Assembly: GCA_910579525.1 (NCBI GenBank)
Contig: CAJTUK010000002.1
Location: 269,018-333,017, forward strand
From: an uncultured Christensenella sp.
GTDB lineage: Bacteria; Bacillota; Clostridia; Christensenellales; Borkfalkiaceae
Direction: 5' to 3'
DNA length: 64,000 nt
The notes under the pieces are model-generated. The model searched no databases. It saw nothing but the letters and a program-made list of their open reading frames with translations, and was not told where the DNA came from. Position numbers and translations under genes: made by a program. Position 1 is the stretch's first letter; the number at the start of each line of letters is the position of its first letter. Positions 16,901 to 23,747 of this stretch are shown here, piece by piece.

Positions 16901-18351
16901 AGGCTCGTGTTGACGGTTACGCCGTTTAAGGTATCGCCGAATTTAACGGGGGCATACTTGTTGTTGCCCGTTTCGGAAGCGAGGTCTATTGCGTATGCGA
17001 AGTCGTAAGCGTGACGTTTGTCGCTTCCGCCCGAAACTCTCAATTCCTTGTCGGCGTTAAAGATTTTATCGTCTTTTTCGGAAGTGATTCCGCAAGAAGT
17101 TTTTCTGGCTGTTATGGTCTCAGCGTCCGATGTGTAGCCGCAGTTCTCGTCGTCGAGCGTGCGGTATTTGGTAACGGTGACGTCGTCGAAGAACGCGTAG
17201 CCGGTAACCTGTTCTTCGTTTTCTCTGCCGAGACCGATACGGAGCTGAATGGTGCTCGAAGCAAAGTCGCAGGCGTTAACGTATATTTTATAGTTGAGCC
17301 AGCCGTTGCTCTCGCGCTCGCCAAGCGTTTCGCCGTCGCCCGAGGCTCCCGCAATAATCTTTTCGGTGTTTATGTTTTTGATTACGAAGCTGTCGGTCGA
17401 GTTGCCGTTTACAGTCTGAACGACTTCTATGCTCGCGCCCTTGTCTTGTTCGGTCAAAGCGCCGTAACCTTTGTCGAATTTAAGGTCGGAGGTCTTTACC
17501 CAGAGCGAAATTTCCGCCGCGGTGTTGGCTTCGAGCGTAATTGTGTTCGAAGAGTAGTACTGCTGAATGCCGTTATACTTGCCGTCGGTGGTGTAGTTGT
17601 GCACCATAAGCACGTTGCCAACTGTGTTTTCCTTTTTGTCGTCGGCGTAAAGCGCTCCGTCTTCGTCTTTATAGACTTCGGTCTTGCCGAGGTATGTTTT
17701 TCCGTCCTTCGTTTCCTGTTTGCCGTAGTGAGTTTCGGGGTTGTCTATAACAGCCTTTCTCACGGATTTGGTAAAGTCGGCATCAAAGTAGAAGTCACCG
17801 TCGTCTTCGTTGAAATAAACGGTTTCGCCGTTGAATTTATAATTGCCTTCTTCGCCTTCTATCCCGAGGAACTCTTTAAGCCCGCCGAAGTTGTTTATAA
17901 TTTCGTCGTCTTTGAGCTTGTCCGCGGTAAGGTTTGCGGCGTAAGGTTCTTTGTAAAGAACGTCGCGCGCTCTCATGGAGTTGTAATCGACGTAATCTTC
18001 CGAGTCGGAGCCGACGTCGTAGTTATAGTCGAGCTTGCGCGGGAGGTCGGGGTCCGAAAGTTCGCCCCAGTCCTTGTCGGACGTGCCTATTATACCCGAT
18101 TTTACCGAACTTCCGCCGCCGAGCGTCCAGTCGTCAACGTTTTTTATGAGATAAACGGCCTTTTCGGGGATATTGAAATACTCGAAACTTCCGTTTTTCA
18201 AAAGCGCGCTATCCTGTTTGTTGGACGGATTCTCGTCGTCATCGTCGTTGTCGGGTGCGCACGCGGCTGCAAGCCCCGTACACGTTACCGTAACGGCGCA
18301 AAGCGCGGCGATAATCGACTTTCTCTTGTTCTTTAAGAAATTTTTAGCCAT
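13978..18351 (-). CDS. Giant surface lipoprotein with C-terminal membrane anchor and acidic tail
   Basis: This 1457-residue protein begins with a lipoprotein signal: basic start, hydrophobic core and lipobox LAAAC with Cys31, followed by an acidic Asp/Asn linker. Residues ~45-1320 are beta-rich and extracellular. A module starting LLKNGSFEYF and closing FFDDVTVTKY looks like a CBM4/9-type carbohydrate-binding sandwich, and similar GSF/FDD-like pieces recur. A single transmembrane helix lies at about 1329-1354, then a basic stop-transfer stretch (DYLKKHRVTRSDRAKNK) and about 70 residues rich in Glu, Pro and Ala. A lipid anchor plus a C-terminal helix is unusual. A DDSN repeat precedes the helix (DNA repeat at 14383-14411). 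No catalytic domain is recognised. No cell-wall sorting motif is present. Confidence 0.7.
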   Translation of the reverse strand: MAKNFLKNKRKSIIAALCAVTVTCTGLAAACAPDNDDDDENPSNKQDSALLKNGSFEYFNIPEKAVYLIKNVDDWTLGGGSSVKSGIIGTSDKDWGELSDPDLPRKLDYNYDVGSDSEDYVDYNSMRARDVLYKEPYAANLTADKLKDDEIINNFGGLKEFLGIEGEEGNYKFNGETVYFNEDDGDFYFDADFTKSVRKAVIDNPETHYGKQETKDGKTYLGKTEVYKDEDGALYADDKKENTVGNVLMVHNYTTDGKYNGIQQYYSSNTITLEANTAAEISLWVKTSDLKFDKGYGALTEQDKGASIEVVQTVNGNSTDSFVIKNINTEKIIAGASGDGETLGERESNGWLNYKIYVNACDFASSTIQLRIGLGRENEEQVTGYAFFDDVTVTKYRTLDDENCGYTSDAETITARKTSCGITSEKDDKIFNADKELRVSGGSDKRHAYDFAYAIDLASETGNNKYAPVKFGDTLNGVTVNTSLTSEKDGLKLYASSGSNAANLVGVNRYDADKTYDLVKDFKALPTQNDLVGIFNANHTFASSLFTNPGYNTDYSKLLNDGLTGDKNGLTVLPKYSDHETNNMLVTLSAWGAAYTSTVSAKAFSLKKDSYAIVSFWVKTSDVDGTAATLRIYDTKDTDKKKAQSITVNSTGVTTNFENEKDIYNGWVPCFMFVANDTDDNDPKTFNIDFCFGATTVKGASFNYGWAAIANMHVLEIDEEIYNLASGGDRTIKFTFDDEDENDKGNVMDEASGTSDIKTQISAPSTYNGLNGQNSSLVQGAGSLPSFDAGNTNAAAGLINKEYFNKTDRTGYSQELKEQILTGFGFTASTSWENAFGNDCYQPLIIINNLRQYVDKAEANETNYADYYLECKDGETAAITLPNGKKYKKADKWDESLTYYSLKEVCNYGFVGAEKTVSSSGYETVSVRVMVTGNAKAYIYLANPDSTDKLMGYTTPSLTFYYDSEGNVLDEEFDKDWKESEHRNHIIYTLRKDGLYEDKDGKLFANLHNLNKSFKNYQFEHETFYNENGEPVSFDKLVEGEDYYTSADKATRKFVNHYLTATDGTRIYEYKDGVYYYIVDNKTTETAVENFEKQYARYSYEQLNEKYLVEIGNTNGKWVTVNFFIHAGSVDKKYRLELWSGKRDETGVTVQNGNSTYDSGAVAFDYSAYSVTSDNYSTVLGEYENKIIESYKAILNANGKGEEISSNSENIAYYEKAVKALLEEKPGDTALAEQVKAISDLYNAKYYTYTLYDAPSYIPFNEDTAESGTTGYDYKPEDFGELLAYFRYENKEQNSYNVFADYSAVDQSITLNKDDSNDDDSNDDDNTATGDLWLYISSIILVVVLLITLVAILTRDYLKKHRVTRSDRAKNKNVYRQRDRYIKKLHLVKTEEAEDASETPADEQPAEDVSEEVETQPEETVENAEESVEAPAEEAVNEPAEEAGEEETPAEGEDKPE

Positions 18352-18521
18352 AAAACTCCTGACGTTTATGCGGCAAAAGCGTTTTACCGCATTTCTAAAT
18401 TATATAAATAATACCGTTTTATTTTAATATAATCAAAGATTTTAATCAAGCGTTTACGGCGTAACTTACGTAAAAAATTTATTATTTTTACAAAAATTGC
18501 AAAAACTAACCGCATAAAGTT

Positions 18522-18884
18522 ATGTTTATGCTAAAAAAGAATTTCAAGGCGGTGCTCTGCGGGCTTTTGACGGGCGCCGTAAACGGGCTGTTCGGCGGAG
18601 GCGGAGGAATGGTGGTTGTGCCGCTTTTGAAAAATTTACTCGGCTACGACGAAAAGCGCGCCCACGCCACGGCCATACTCATAATAGCGCCCGTTTGCGC
18701 CGCCAGCGCGGTCACATATATAGCGGGCGGCTATTTTTCGGCGGGCGTAGCTATACCCGCAGCCGTGGGGTCGGTTGCGGGCGGACTTTTGGGTGCGTTG
18801 ATGTTGAATAAACTTCCCGAATTCGTCGTAAACGCCGTGTTTATAGCGGTTATGCTCGCCGCGGGAATAAGGATGCTGATATGA
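18522..18884 (+). CDS. TauE/SafE-family exporter, N-terminal half
   Basis: This 120-residue, four-helix membrane protein matches one half of the TauE/SafE sulfite/organosulfonate exporter family. The hallmark loop is GLFGGGGGMVVVPLL at about residues 22-36. Full-length family members are about 250 residues with two such repeats. Here the second repeat is a separate gene that overlaps by four bases (ATGA). The start could be the ATG at 18522 or the one at 18528; neither has a clear ribosome site. The substrate is unknown; anions such as sulfite or sulfoacetate are typical of the family. Confidence 0.8.
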   Translation: MFMLKKNFKAVLCGLLTGAVNGLFGGGGGMVVVPLLKNLLGYDEKRAHATAILIIAPVCAASAVTYIAGGYFSAGVAIPAAVGSVAGGLLGALMLNKLPEFVVNAVFIAVMLAAGIRMLI

Positions 18885-19252
18885 GTTTTATTTTATATCT
18901 TATCGCTGGCTTTCTTTCGGGGCTTTTGGGCGGTATGGGTATGGGCGGAGGAACGGTGCTCATTCCTGCGCTTACCGCCGTGTTAAACGTCGAACAGCAT
19001 GTGGCACAGTCGACTAATTTAATAGCCTTTTTGCCGATGTCGGCTTTTTCGTTAAAAGTTCATAAAGACCGCGGACTGTTGAAAACCGACGGGGTTTTGT
19101 GGATTGTAGTTCCCGCGCTTCTTACGTCGGTGGTTTTCGGGCTGCTTGCTACGGCGCTTCCCGCGCAGATTTTGCGCAAGCTGTTCGGCGTTTTTTTGAT
19201 TTTACTCGCGGTGAAAGGGTTGTTTTCGGTAAAACTCACCGCCGGAAAGTGA
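18881..19252 (+). CDS. TauE/SafE-family exporter, C-terminal half
   Basis: A 123-residue, four-helix membrane protein carrying the second TauE/SafE repeat: GLLGGMGMGGGTVLIPAL at about residues 14-31, then HVAQSTNLIAFLP. The gene overlaps its partner by four bases, so the two halves are translationally coupled and probably pair as a heterodimer. A stop codon separates them cleanly with no sign of a frameshift, and each has its own start, so this is a split arrangement rather than a broken gene. It is convergent with the flippase gene with no gap. Confidence 0.8.
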   Translation: MSFILYLIAGFLSGLLGGMGMGGGTVLIPALTAVLNVEQHVAQSTNLIAFLPMSAFSLKVHKDRGLLKTDGVLWIVVPALLTSVVFGLLATALPAQILRKLFGVFLILLAVKGLFSVKLTAGK

Positions 19253-20752
19253 TTATTTTTTAGAAAAAAGTTTTTTAAAGGGGTGCATGGTGAACATTTC
19301 CATGCAATAAAGCGCGCCGGCGGTAAAACCGAAGATTAACGGACCGCAAATTAGCAACTGCCATACCGGTGCGAGGTATTTGGAAATTATGCCGTTCAAA
19401 AGCCAGCCGAAGAGGCACGCGGCTATAATTACGAGTATTGCGTGAACAACGTATCGCATATATTTAATGCCCGCGCATTTTTTGGACAGTAGCCGCAAAT
19501 TGAGAATTGCGCAGATTATCTGACTCAACGAAATGCCGAGAATATAGGCGTAAACGTCGAGATACTTGGTTAAAAACACCAGACATACGAGCATGACCGC
19601 CGCGCCTATAAAAAAGTAGGAGAGAGTGCGCTTTTCGCAATTCATGGAATTGAGCACCGTATTGGTAATCATAGCCACGCAGGTGGGCAGAGTCATAAAC
19701 GAACTCAACTGTACTATTTTGCCGCACAGCTCGCTTCCGTATAAAAATTCGCTCAACGCGCCGCCCAACACGAATAAAAGGGGCACGATAATGGCGGCTA
19801 TGAATACGGAGGCTTTAACGGTTTTTTCAACGTCGTAACGCACGGCGCTTTCTTTCTTTTTGTAATAATTTTCGCTCAATTCGGGCGCCACCACCACGGC
19901 GATAGAGCCTATTAACGCGTTGGGGCAATAGATTAAAGGAACTGCCATTCCCAGCACCACGCCGTAAAGAGCTATTGCTTCGGAATTAGAATAGCCGCAC
20001 GCGCTCACAAGCAACGCGGGGAGAATAACCGCAACCGCGGAATTGAGAAGGGACGTAGAGGTGCGCATAGCCGTAATGGGCGTAGACGCCGAGAGCAGCG
20101 GCTTAAGCTGGGGCTTGGGATTTGCGAATCTTCCGCCCTTTTTAAAGTACCAGAACAGCGAAACTGCGAAAGAGAACACGTAGGAGATAAGCACCGCTAA
20201 AATTGCCCCCCTCGCGCCGGAAACGGGGTCGGATACGCCCCAGACTAGGAGAACGCCGGCTATTACCATAACGGCGTCTTCCAGAAGTTCTATTACGGAA
20301 TAGGGCAAAAACTGTTTGTTGCCCCAGAACGAGCCGCGTATAACCGCGTAAACGGACGTGAGAACGAGTCCCGGCAACAGAAAGAGAAAAATGTCGCCGC
20401 AACGCTCGTCCGAAAATAAAAATCCAAACGCGTTTCTGCCGAAAAAGAGTATGAGCGCGACCGGCACGGTGATCATGAGCGTGCTTATAATGCCGGCGGT
20501 TACCGCCGCGTGCTTGCCGCGCACGTTGCCCTCGGCGCCGCTCTTTGCCATAAGGCGCGAAACGGTAACGGGTACTCCGCTCGAAGCGGCGGTTAAAAAC
20601 ACCGCGAAAACGGTCAGACATATCTGGTATATGCCTATTCCTTCGGCTCCGATTATCCGCGTTAAAATTATGCGGTAAACGAAACTCAAACACTTTTCAA
20701 CCGTAGAAAACACGGTTACCTGCGCCGCAGATTTGTAAATATTCGTCTTCAT
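19253..20752 (-). CDS. SpoVB/MurJ-like polysaccharide flippase
   Basis: A 499-residue MOP-superfamily membrane protein with about 14 helices. The start is taken at 20752 (MKTNIYKSAAQVTVFS); an ATG two codons upstream is also possible, and the longer frame to 20977 runs over the LysM gene. The N-terminal RIILTRIIGAEGIGIYQ and SSGVPVTVSRL are typical of stage V sporulation protein B and relatives, which flip lipid-linked peptidoglycan or cortex precursors. With SigK in the window, a sporulation role is plausible, but vegetative lipid II flipping is not excluded. It is divergent from the LysM gene. Confidence 0.82.
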   Translation of the reverse strand: MKTNIYKSAAQVTVFSTVEKCLSFVYRIILTRIIGAEGIGIYQICLTVFAVFLTAASSGVPVTVSRLMAKSGAEGNVRGKHAAVTAGIISTLMITVPVALILFFGRNAFGFLFSDERCGDIFLFLLPGLVLTSVYAVIRGSFWGNKQFLPYSVIELLEDAVMVIAGVLLVWGVSDPVSGARGAILAVLISYVFSFAVSLFWYFKKGGRFANPKPQLKPLLSASTPITAMRTSTSLLNSAVAVILPALLVSACGYSNSEAIALYGVVLGMAVPLIYCPNALIGSIAVVVAPELSENYYKKKESAVRYDVEKTVKASVFIAAIIVPLLFVLGGALSEFLYGSELCGKIVQLSSFMTLPTCVAMITNTVLNSMNCEKRTLSYFFIGAAVMLVCLVFLTKYLDVYAYILGISLSQIICAILNLRLLSKKCAGIKYMRYVVHAILVIIAACLFGWLLNGIISKYLAPVWQLLICGPLIFGFTAGALYCMEMFTMHPFKKLFSKK

Positions 20753-20822
20753 CAACATTATTCTACAAATAAAATTCTCCGAATATGAACAAATCGGGTT
20801 TATTTTGCGTATGATATAGAAA

Positions 20823-21116
20823 ATGTTTACGCTGATTCCCGATAACGGCAAATACGTAAGAGTAAGACGCGGAGCGGATTTAAAGGAGCTCGAAAACACG
20901 CTGTGCCAACCCGTTAAAGAAGCGTTTGACGGCGAAATTTTAGAGCGCGGCGAAGAAATGGAAATATATGTAGCCAAGCCTTTGGACAGCTATAAGACTA
21001 TAGCAAAAAAATTCGGCGTTGGGGAAGAGGAGCTTCAACGGGTTAATTTTTCGCGCCCCGTATATCCCACGTGTAAAATTTTCGTGCCGCGCAAAAAATC
21101 CCGCGTGAGCATATAA
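20823..21116 (+). CDS. LysM-domain protein
   Basis: A 97-residue protein without a signal peptide. The first half is a beta-rich segment of unknown type. The second half (about residues 50-92) is a LysM fold: YVAKPLDSYKTIAKKFGVGE, then LQRVNFSRP and KIFVPRK. LysM domains bind N-acetylglucosamine chains; in Clostridia they are also common on spore-coat and cortex proteins made in the mother cell, where no signal is needed. The gene has no Shine-Dalgarno. It precedes the Cys-rich protein by 31 bp and is probably co-transcribed. Confidence 0.75.
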   Translation: MFTLIPDNGKYVRVRRGADLKELENTLCQPVKEAFDGEILERGEEMEIYVAKPLDSYKTIAKKFGVGEEELQRVNFSRPVYPTCKIFVPRKKSRVSI

Positions 21117-21147
21117 TAAATTATCAAGCCCAATAACGGAGGTTAAA

Positions 21148-21804
21148 ATGTCATTTTTTTCCAATTTTCAATCGGATAAGTGCCCCGGTACGATAAGCGG
21201 CAATCCTTTAAACGGAATGTGTGAAAAAGTCTGTATTCAGGCGCAGAAAATTTTTGACGCCTGCATCAAACAGATTCAGATAGAAAATTACACGCTTACG
21301 CTCACGGACGCGGTTCCCGCAAATCCTACATATCCGCTCACTTTCATAAGCGCGCGCTCGACTTCTTCAACCGGTAACGTCACCGCAATAAATATAGAGC
21401 GCCTTCCGGATAAACCCAACGCCGCAAGAGTGCAGGCTACGGTAAGCATTCCCGTAGAGGTTGTTTACACCGACGCGAACGGGGTGGAGGGTGTTGCGCA
21501 GTCTACGATTAACGTATCGGAAGACGTGCTCTTATACGTGCCCGCTCCCTCGATTATGCCCTATAAGGCGACAAGCGAAGTTTCAGCCGTATGTGCCGAA
21601 GGCAGGTACGTTGAAGACGGCAACACCTTTGCCGTAAACGCTTGCGTGACGGTGATTTTAAAGATTGCCATAGACGTGGAAATTCTTGTTCCCAGCTACG
21701 GCTACTGTGCTATTCCGCCCGCGCAGGACTACTCGCAGGAGGTGTGCGCAGGATTTTTCGAGCTGCCTCTCTACCCGCAGGGCAAATCTTGTTGCAATAA
21801 ATAA
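21148..21804 (+). CDS. Cys-rich conserved protein, possible spore-surface component
   Basis: A 218-residue protein with a strong ribosome site (CGGAGG) seven bases before the ATG. The start has a dense Cys pattern: DKCPG at about residue 11, GMCEKVCIQ near 27 and IFDACIKQ near 39. The middle is beta-rich and hydrophilic. The end has CAIPP, EVCAGFF and SCCNK. I recognise this only as an uncharacterised clostridial family. There is no signal peptide or membrane helix. The cysteines could be cross-linked on a spore surface, which would fit the LysM and SpoVB-like neighbours, but that is inference. Confidence 0.6.
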   Translation: MSFFSNFQSDKCPGTISGNPLNGMCEKVCIQAQKIFDACIKQIQIENYTLTLTDAVPANPTYPLTFISARSTSSTGNVTAINIERLPDKPNAARVQATVSIPVEVVYTDANGVEGVAQSTINVSEDVLLYVPAPSIMPYKATSEVSAVCAEGRYVEDGNTFAVNACVTVILKIAIDVEILVPSYGYCAIPPAQDYSQEVCAGFFELPLYPQGKSCCNK

Positions 21805-21821
21805 TTTAATAAAAACTTGCG

Positions 21822-21858
21822 TATTCCCCTCGATTTTTGAGGGGAATATTTACTTTTT
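21822..21858 (+). terminator. Terminator after the Cys-rich protein gene
   Basis: TATTCCCCTC pairs with GAGGGGAATA across a seven-base loop, followed by a T-rich stretch. Confidence 0.85.
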
Positions 21859-21912
21859 TTGTGAATAAATAGTACTATGTCACGCATAATGAGCCGTATT
21901 TTGCAAAAAAAC

Positions 21913-21941
21913 TTTGATTTTTCTCGCCGTCGTGCTATAAT
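21913..21941 (+). promoter_or_regulatory. Promoter giving a leaderless transcript
   Basis: TATAAT (21936-21941) with TTTGAT 17 bp (or TTGATT 16 bp) upstream ends only six bases before the ATG at 21948, so the predicted start of transcription falls on the start codon. Confidence 0.6.
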
Positions 21942-21947
21942 GTGGAT

Positions 21948-22643
21948 ATGAAAATTTATTCGATAAGCGATTTGCATCTTTCGGGCAAGTGCGACAAACC
22001 TATGGACGTATTCGGCACGGGGTGGCAAAATCACTTTGAAAAAATCAAGAGCGACTGGCTTGAAAAAGTGACGGAAGAAGACGTTGTTTTAATAGCCGGA
22101 GACACCAGCTGGGGAACGGATTTTAACGAAGGACTTTACGATTTGCAATCGCTAAAAAGCCTTGCGGGGAAAAAGGTTTTTATTCGCGGCAATCACGACT
22201 ATTGGTGGAACGGAATAACAAAACTGCGCCTCGCCGCTCCCGATGATAATTTTTATTTTTTGCAGAACGACTGCGTTAAATTCGGCAACGTTATAATCTG
22301 CGGTTCGCGCGGGTGGACGTGTCCGGGCAGCGCCGATTACACCGCCGAAGACGAGAAACTTTACAGGCGCGAGGCCGAAAGATTCAAGCTCTGTTTTTCT
22401 GCGGTTGACAAGGTTAAGGCGGAGGGCGACAGGGTGCTCGCCATGATTCATTATCCTCCGTTTTCGCCCAAGTCTCCCGATACGGAATTCACGTCTCTTT
22501 TCGAGCGCAACGGGGTTGAAAAGGTAATTTTCGGACATATTCACGGGGGAACGTATTTTCCTTTGCGTTCCGTTAAAAACGGCGTGGAATACGTGCTTAC
22601 GTCTTGCGATAAAGTCGGCTTCGCTCTGCAAAGAATTTTATAA
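21948..22643 (+). CDS. Metallophosphoesterase
   Basis: A 231-residue calcineurin-type phosphoesterase. All metal-binding blocks are seen in order: D8-x-H10 in ISDLHLSG, GDTSWG near residue 49, RGNHDYWW near 75, HYPP near 165 and GHIHGG near 193. This family hydrolyses phosphodiesters or phosphomonoesters with a two-metal centre; this cytosolic clade is often annotated only generically. The ATG at 21948 is chosen because a GTG at 21942 lies directly against the -10 box. There is no Shine-Dalgarno, which fits a leaderless mRNA. Confidence 0.88.
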   Translation: MKIYSISDLHLSGKCDKPMDVFGTGWQNHFEKIKSDWLEKVTEEDVVLIAGDTSWGTDFNEGLYDLQSLKSLAGKKVFIRGNHDYWWNGITKLRLAAPDDNFYFLQNDCVKFGNVIICGSRGWTCPGSADYTAEDEKLYRREAERFKLCFSAVDKVKAEGDRVLAMIHYPPFSPKSPDTEFTSLFERNGVEKVIFGHIHGGTYFPLRSVKNGVEYVLTSCDKVGFALQRIL

Positions 22644-22659
22644 AAATTTGTTTACGCGC

Positions 22660-22688
22660 TTTACTTTATAAAACCGTTGTGTTATAAT
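22660..22688 (+). promoter_or_regulatory. pyr operon promoter
   Basis: TTTACT (22660-22665), 17 bp and TATAAT (22683-22688) give a leader of about 120 nt before pyrB. Confidence 0.65.
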
Positions 22689-22716
22689 TTTTTCAAATCA
22701 CGGCGGAATTGAAATT

Positions 22717-22743
22717 ATGATATTCGTTATAATAAAAAAATGA
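22717..22743 (+). CDS. Possible pyrB leader peptide (MIFVIIKK)
   Basis: An eight-codon frame with a weak GGCGG ribosome site ten bases upstream. Its TGA stop lies three bases before the terminator stem at 22747. A ribosome at this stop would cover the left arm of that hairpin. The frame is short enough to be chance. Confidence 0.35.
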   Translation: MIFVIIKK

Positions 22744-22746
22744 TAG

Positions 22747-22793
22747 GCGGTTTACGGCTGTTTTGTAAGGAGCAGCCAATACCGCTTTTTTTT
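22747..22793 (+). terminator. Leader terminator (attenuator) of the pyr operon
   Basis: A two-part stem (GCGGT with ACCGC and GGCTG with CAGCC, small internal loop) is followed directly by eight Ts, in the untranslated leader 25 bp before pyrB. This is an intrinsic terminator where attenuation would be expected. No PyrR-binding consensus was found in the leader. Confidence 0.75.
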
Positions 22794-22817
22794 CTGCCCG
22801 TGAAAAAGAGGTAATTT

Positions 22818-23747
22818 ATGCTTACTAAAAAGGACCTGTTAGGTCTTAAAGATTGTTCCGCCGAAGAAATTTACGAAATTTTAGACGAAGCGGAACAAAT
22901 GAAAAAACTTCTTAATTCGGATTGTAAACATTCGGATTTGCTCCGCGGAAAGGCGCTCGTAACTCTGTTTTACGAAAACAGCACCCGCACCCGCTCGTCT
23001 TTCGAGCTTGCGGCAAAGTATCTCGGCGCGAGCGAAGTGAATATATCGGTCGCCACGAGTTCCGTACAGAAGGGAGAAACTTTGATTGACACGGGCGAAA
23101 CGCTCGACGCAATGAATATCGATTTTATAGTTATACGCCACCCTATGGCGGGCGCTCCCAAGCTCTTGGCGGAGCACGTAAAGGCGAGCGTGCTTAACGG
23201 GGGCGACGGTATGCACGAACACCCCACGCAGGCGCTTTTGGATATGTTTACCGTGCGCGAAGCAAAGGGCAAAATAAAGGGGCTTAAAGTGGCGATTCTC
23301 GGCGACATAAAACACAGCAGGGTTGCTTTGAGCAACGTTTTGGGGCTTAAAAAGCTCGGCGCCGAAGTTTATTTGTACTCGCCCGCGACGATGATGCCAA
23401 AAGAGATTGAAAAGCTCGGCGCGCACGTAGCCAAATCCCGCGAAGAGGCTTTGGAGGGCGCCGACGCTGTTATGGGGTTGAGAATTCAGCTCGAACGCCA
23501 ACACGGCGGGTTGTTTCCGTCGCTTTCGGAATACGCCAAATTTTACGGCGTGAACGACTCGCTTTTAAAGTACGCTAAAAAGGACGCCGTTGTCCTGCAC
23601 CCCGGTCCCGTAAACCGCGGCGTGGAACTTACGCCGCAGGTTATCGACGGGGAGAGCAGCCTTATTCTGGAACAGGTTAAAAACGGCGTGGCGGTCAGAA
23701 TGGCGCTTTTAAAACTTTTGAACGAATACAGGGAGGCGCGCGTATGA
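22818..23747 (+). CDS. pyrB: Aspartate carbamoyltransferase catalytic subunit
   Basis: PyrB joins carbamoyl phosphate to aspartate, the first committed step of pyrimidine synthesis. The 309 residues hold the carbamoyl-phosphate loop YENSTRTRSSFE (residues 52-63) and the HPTQALLD site. The C-terminal domain has VLHPGPVNRGVEL, which is typical of the Bacillus-type enzyme. No pyrI regulatory subunit is present, so it is probably an unregulated homotrimer, with control through the leader attenuator. It begins the operon and overlaps pyrC by four bases. Confidence 0.96.
   Translation: MLTKKDLLGLKDCSAEEIYEILDEAEQMKKLLNSDCKHSDLLRGKALVTLFYENSTRTRSSFELAAKYLGASEVNISVATSSVQKGETLIDTGETLDAMNIDFIVIRHPMAGAPKLLAEHVKASVLNGGDGMHEHPTQALLDMFTVREAKGKIKGLKVAILGDIKHSRVALSNVLGLKKLGAEVYLYSPATMMPKEIEKLGAHVAKSREEALEGADAVMGLRIQLERQHGGLFPSLSEYAKFYGVNDSLLKYAKKDAVVLHPGPVNRGVELTPQVIDGESSLILEQVKNGVAVRMALLKLLNEYREARV

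Noticed and set aside
17011..18336. Long plus-strand frame of 441 codons antisense to the giant lipoprotein gene
   Set aside because: The product is a Val/Phe-rich low-complexity sequence typical of the reverse of a Glu/Asp/Lys/Asn-rich gene; no ribosome site or domain.
20753..20977. 75-residue extension of the SpoVB-like protein
   Set aside because: It overlaps the start of the divergent LysM gene and does not resemble the family's N terminus.
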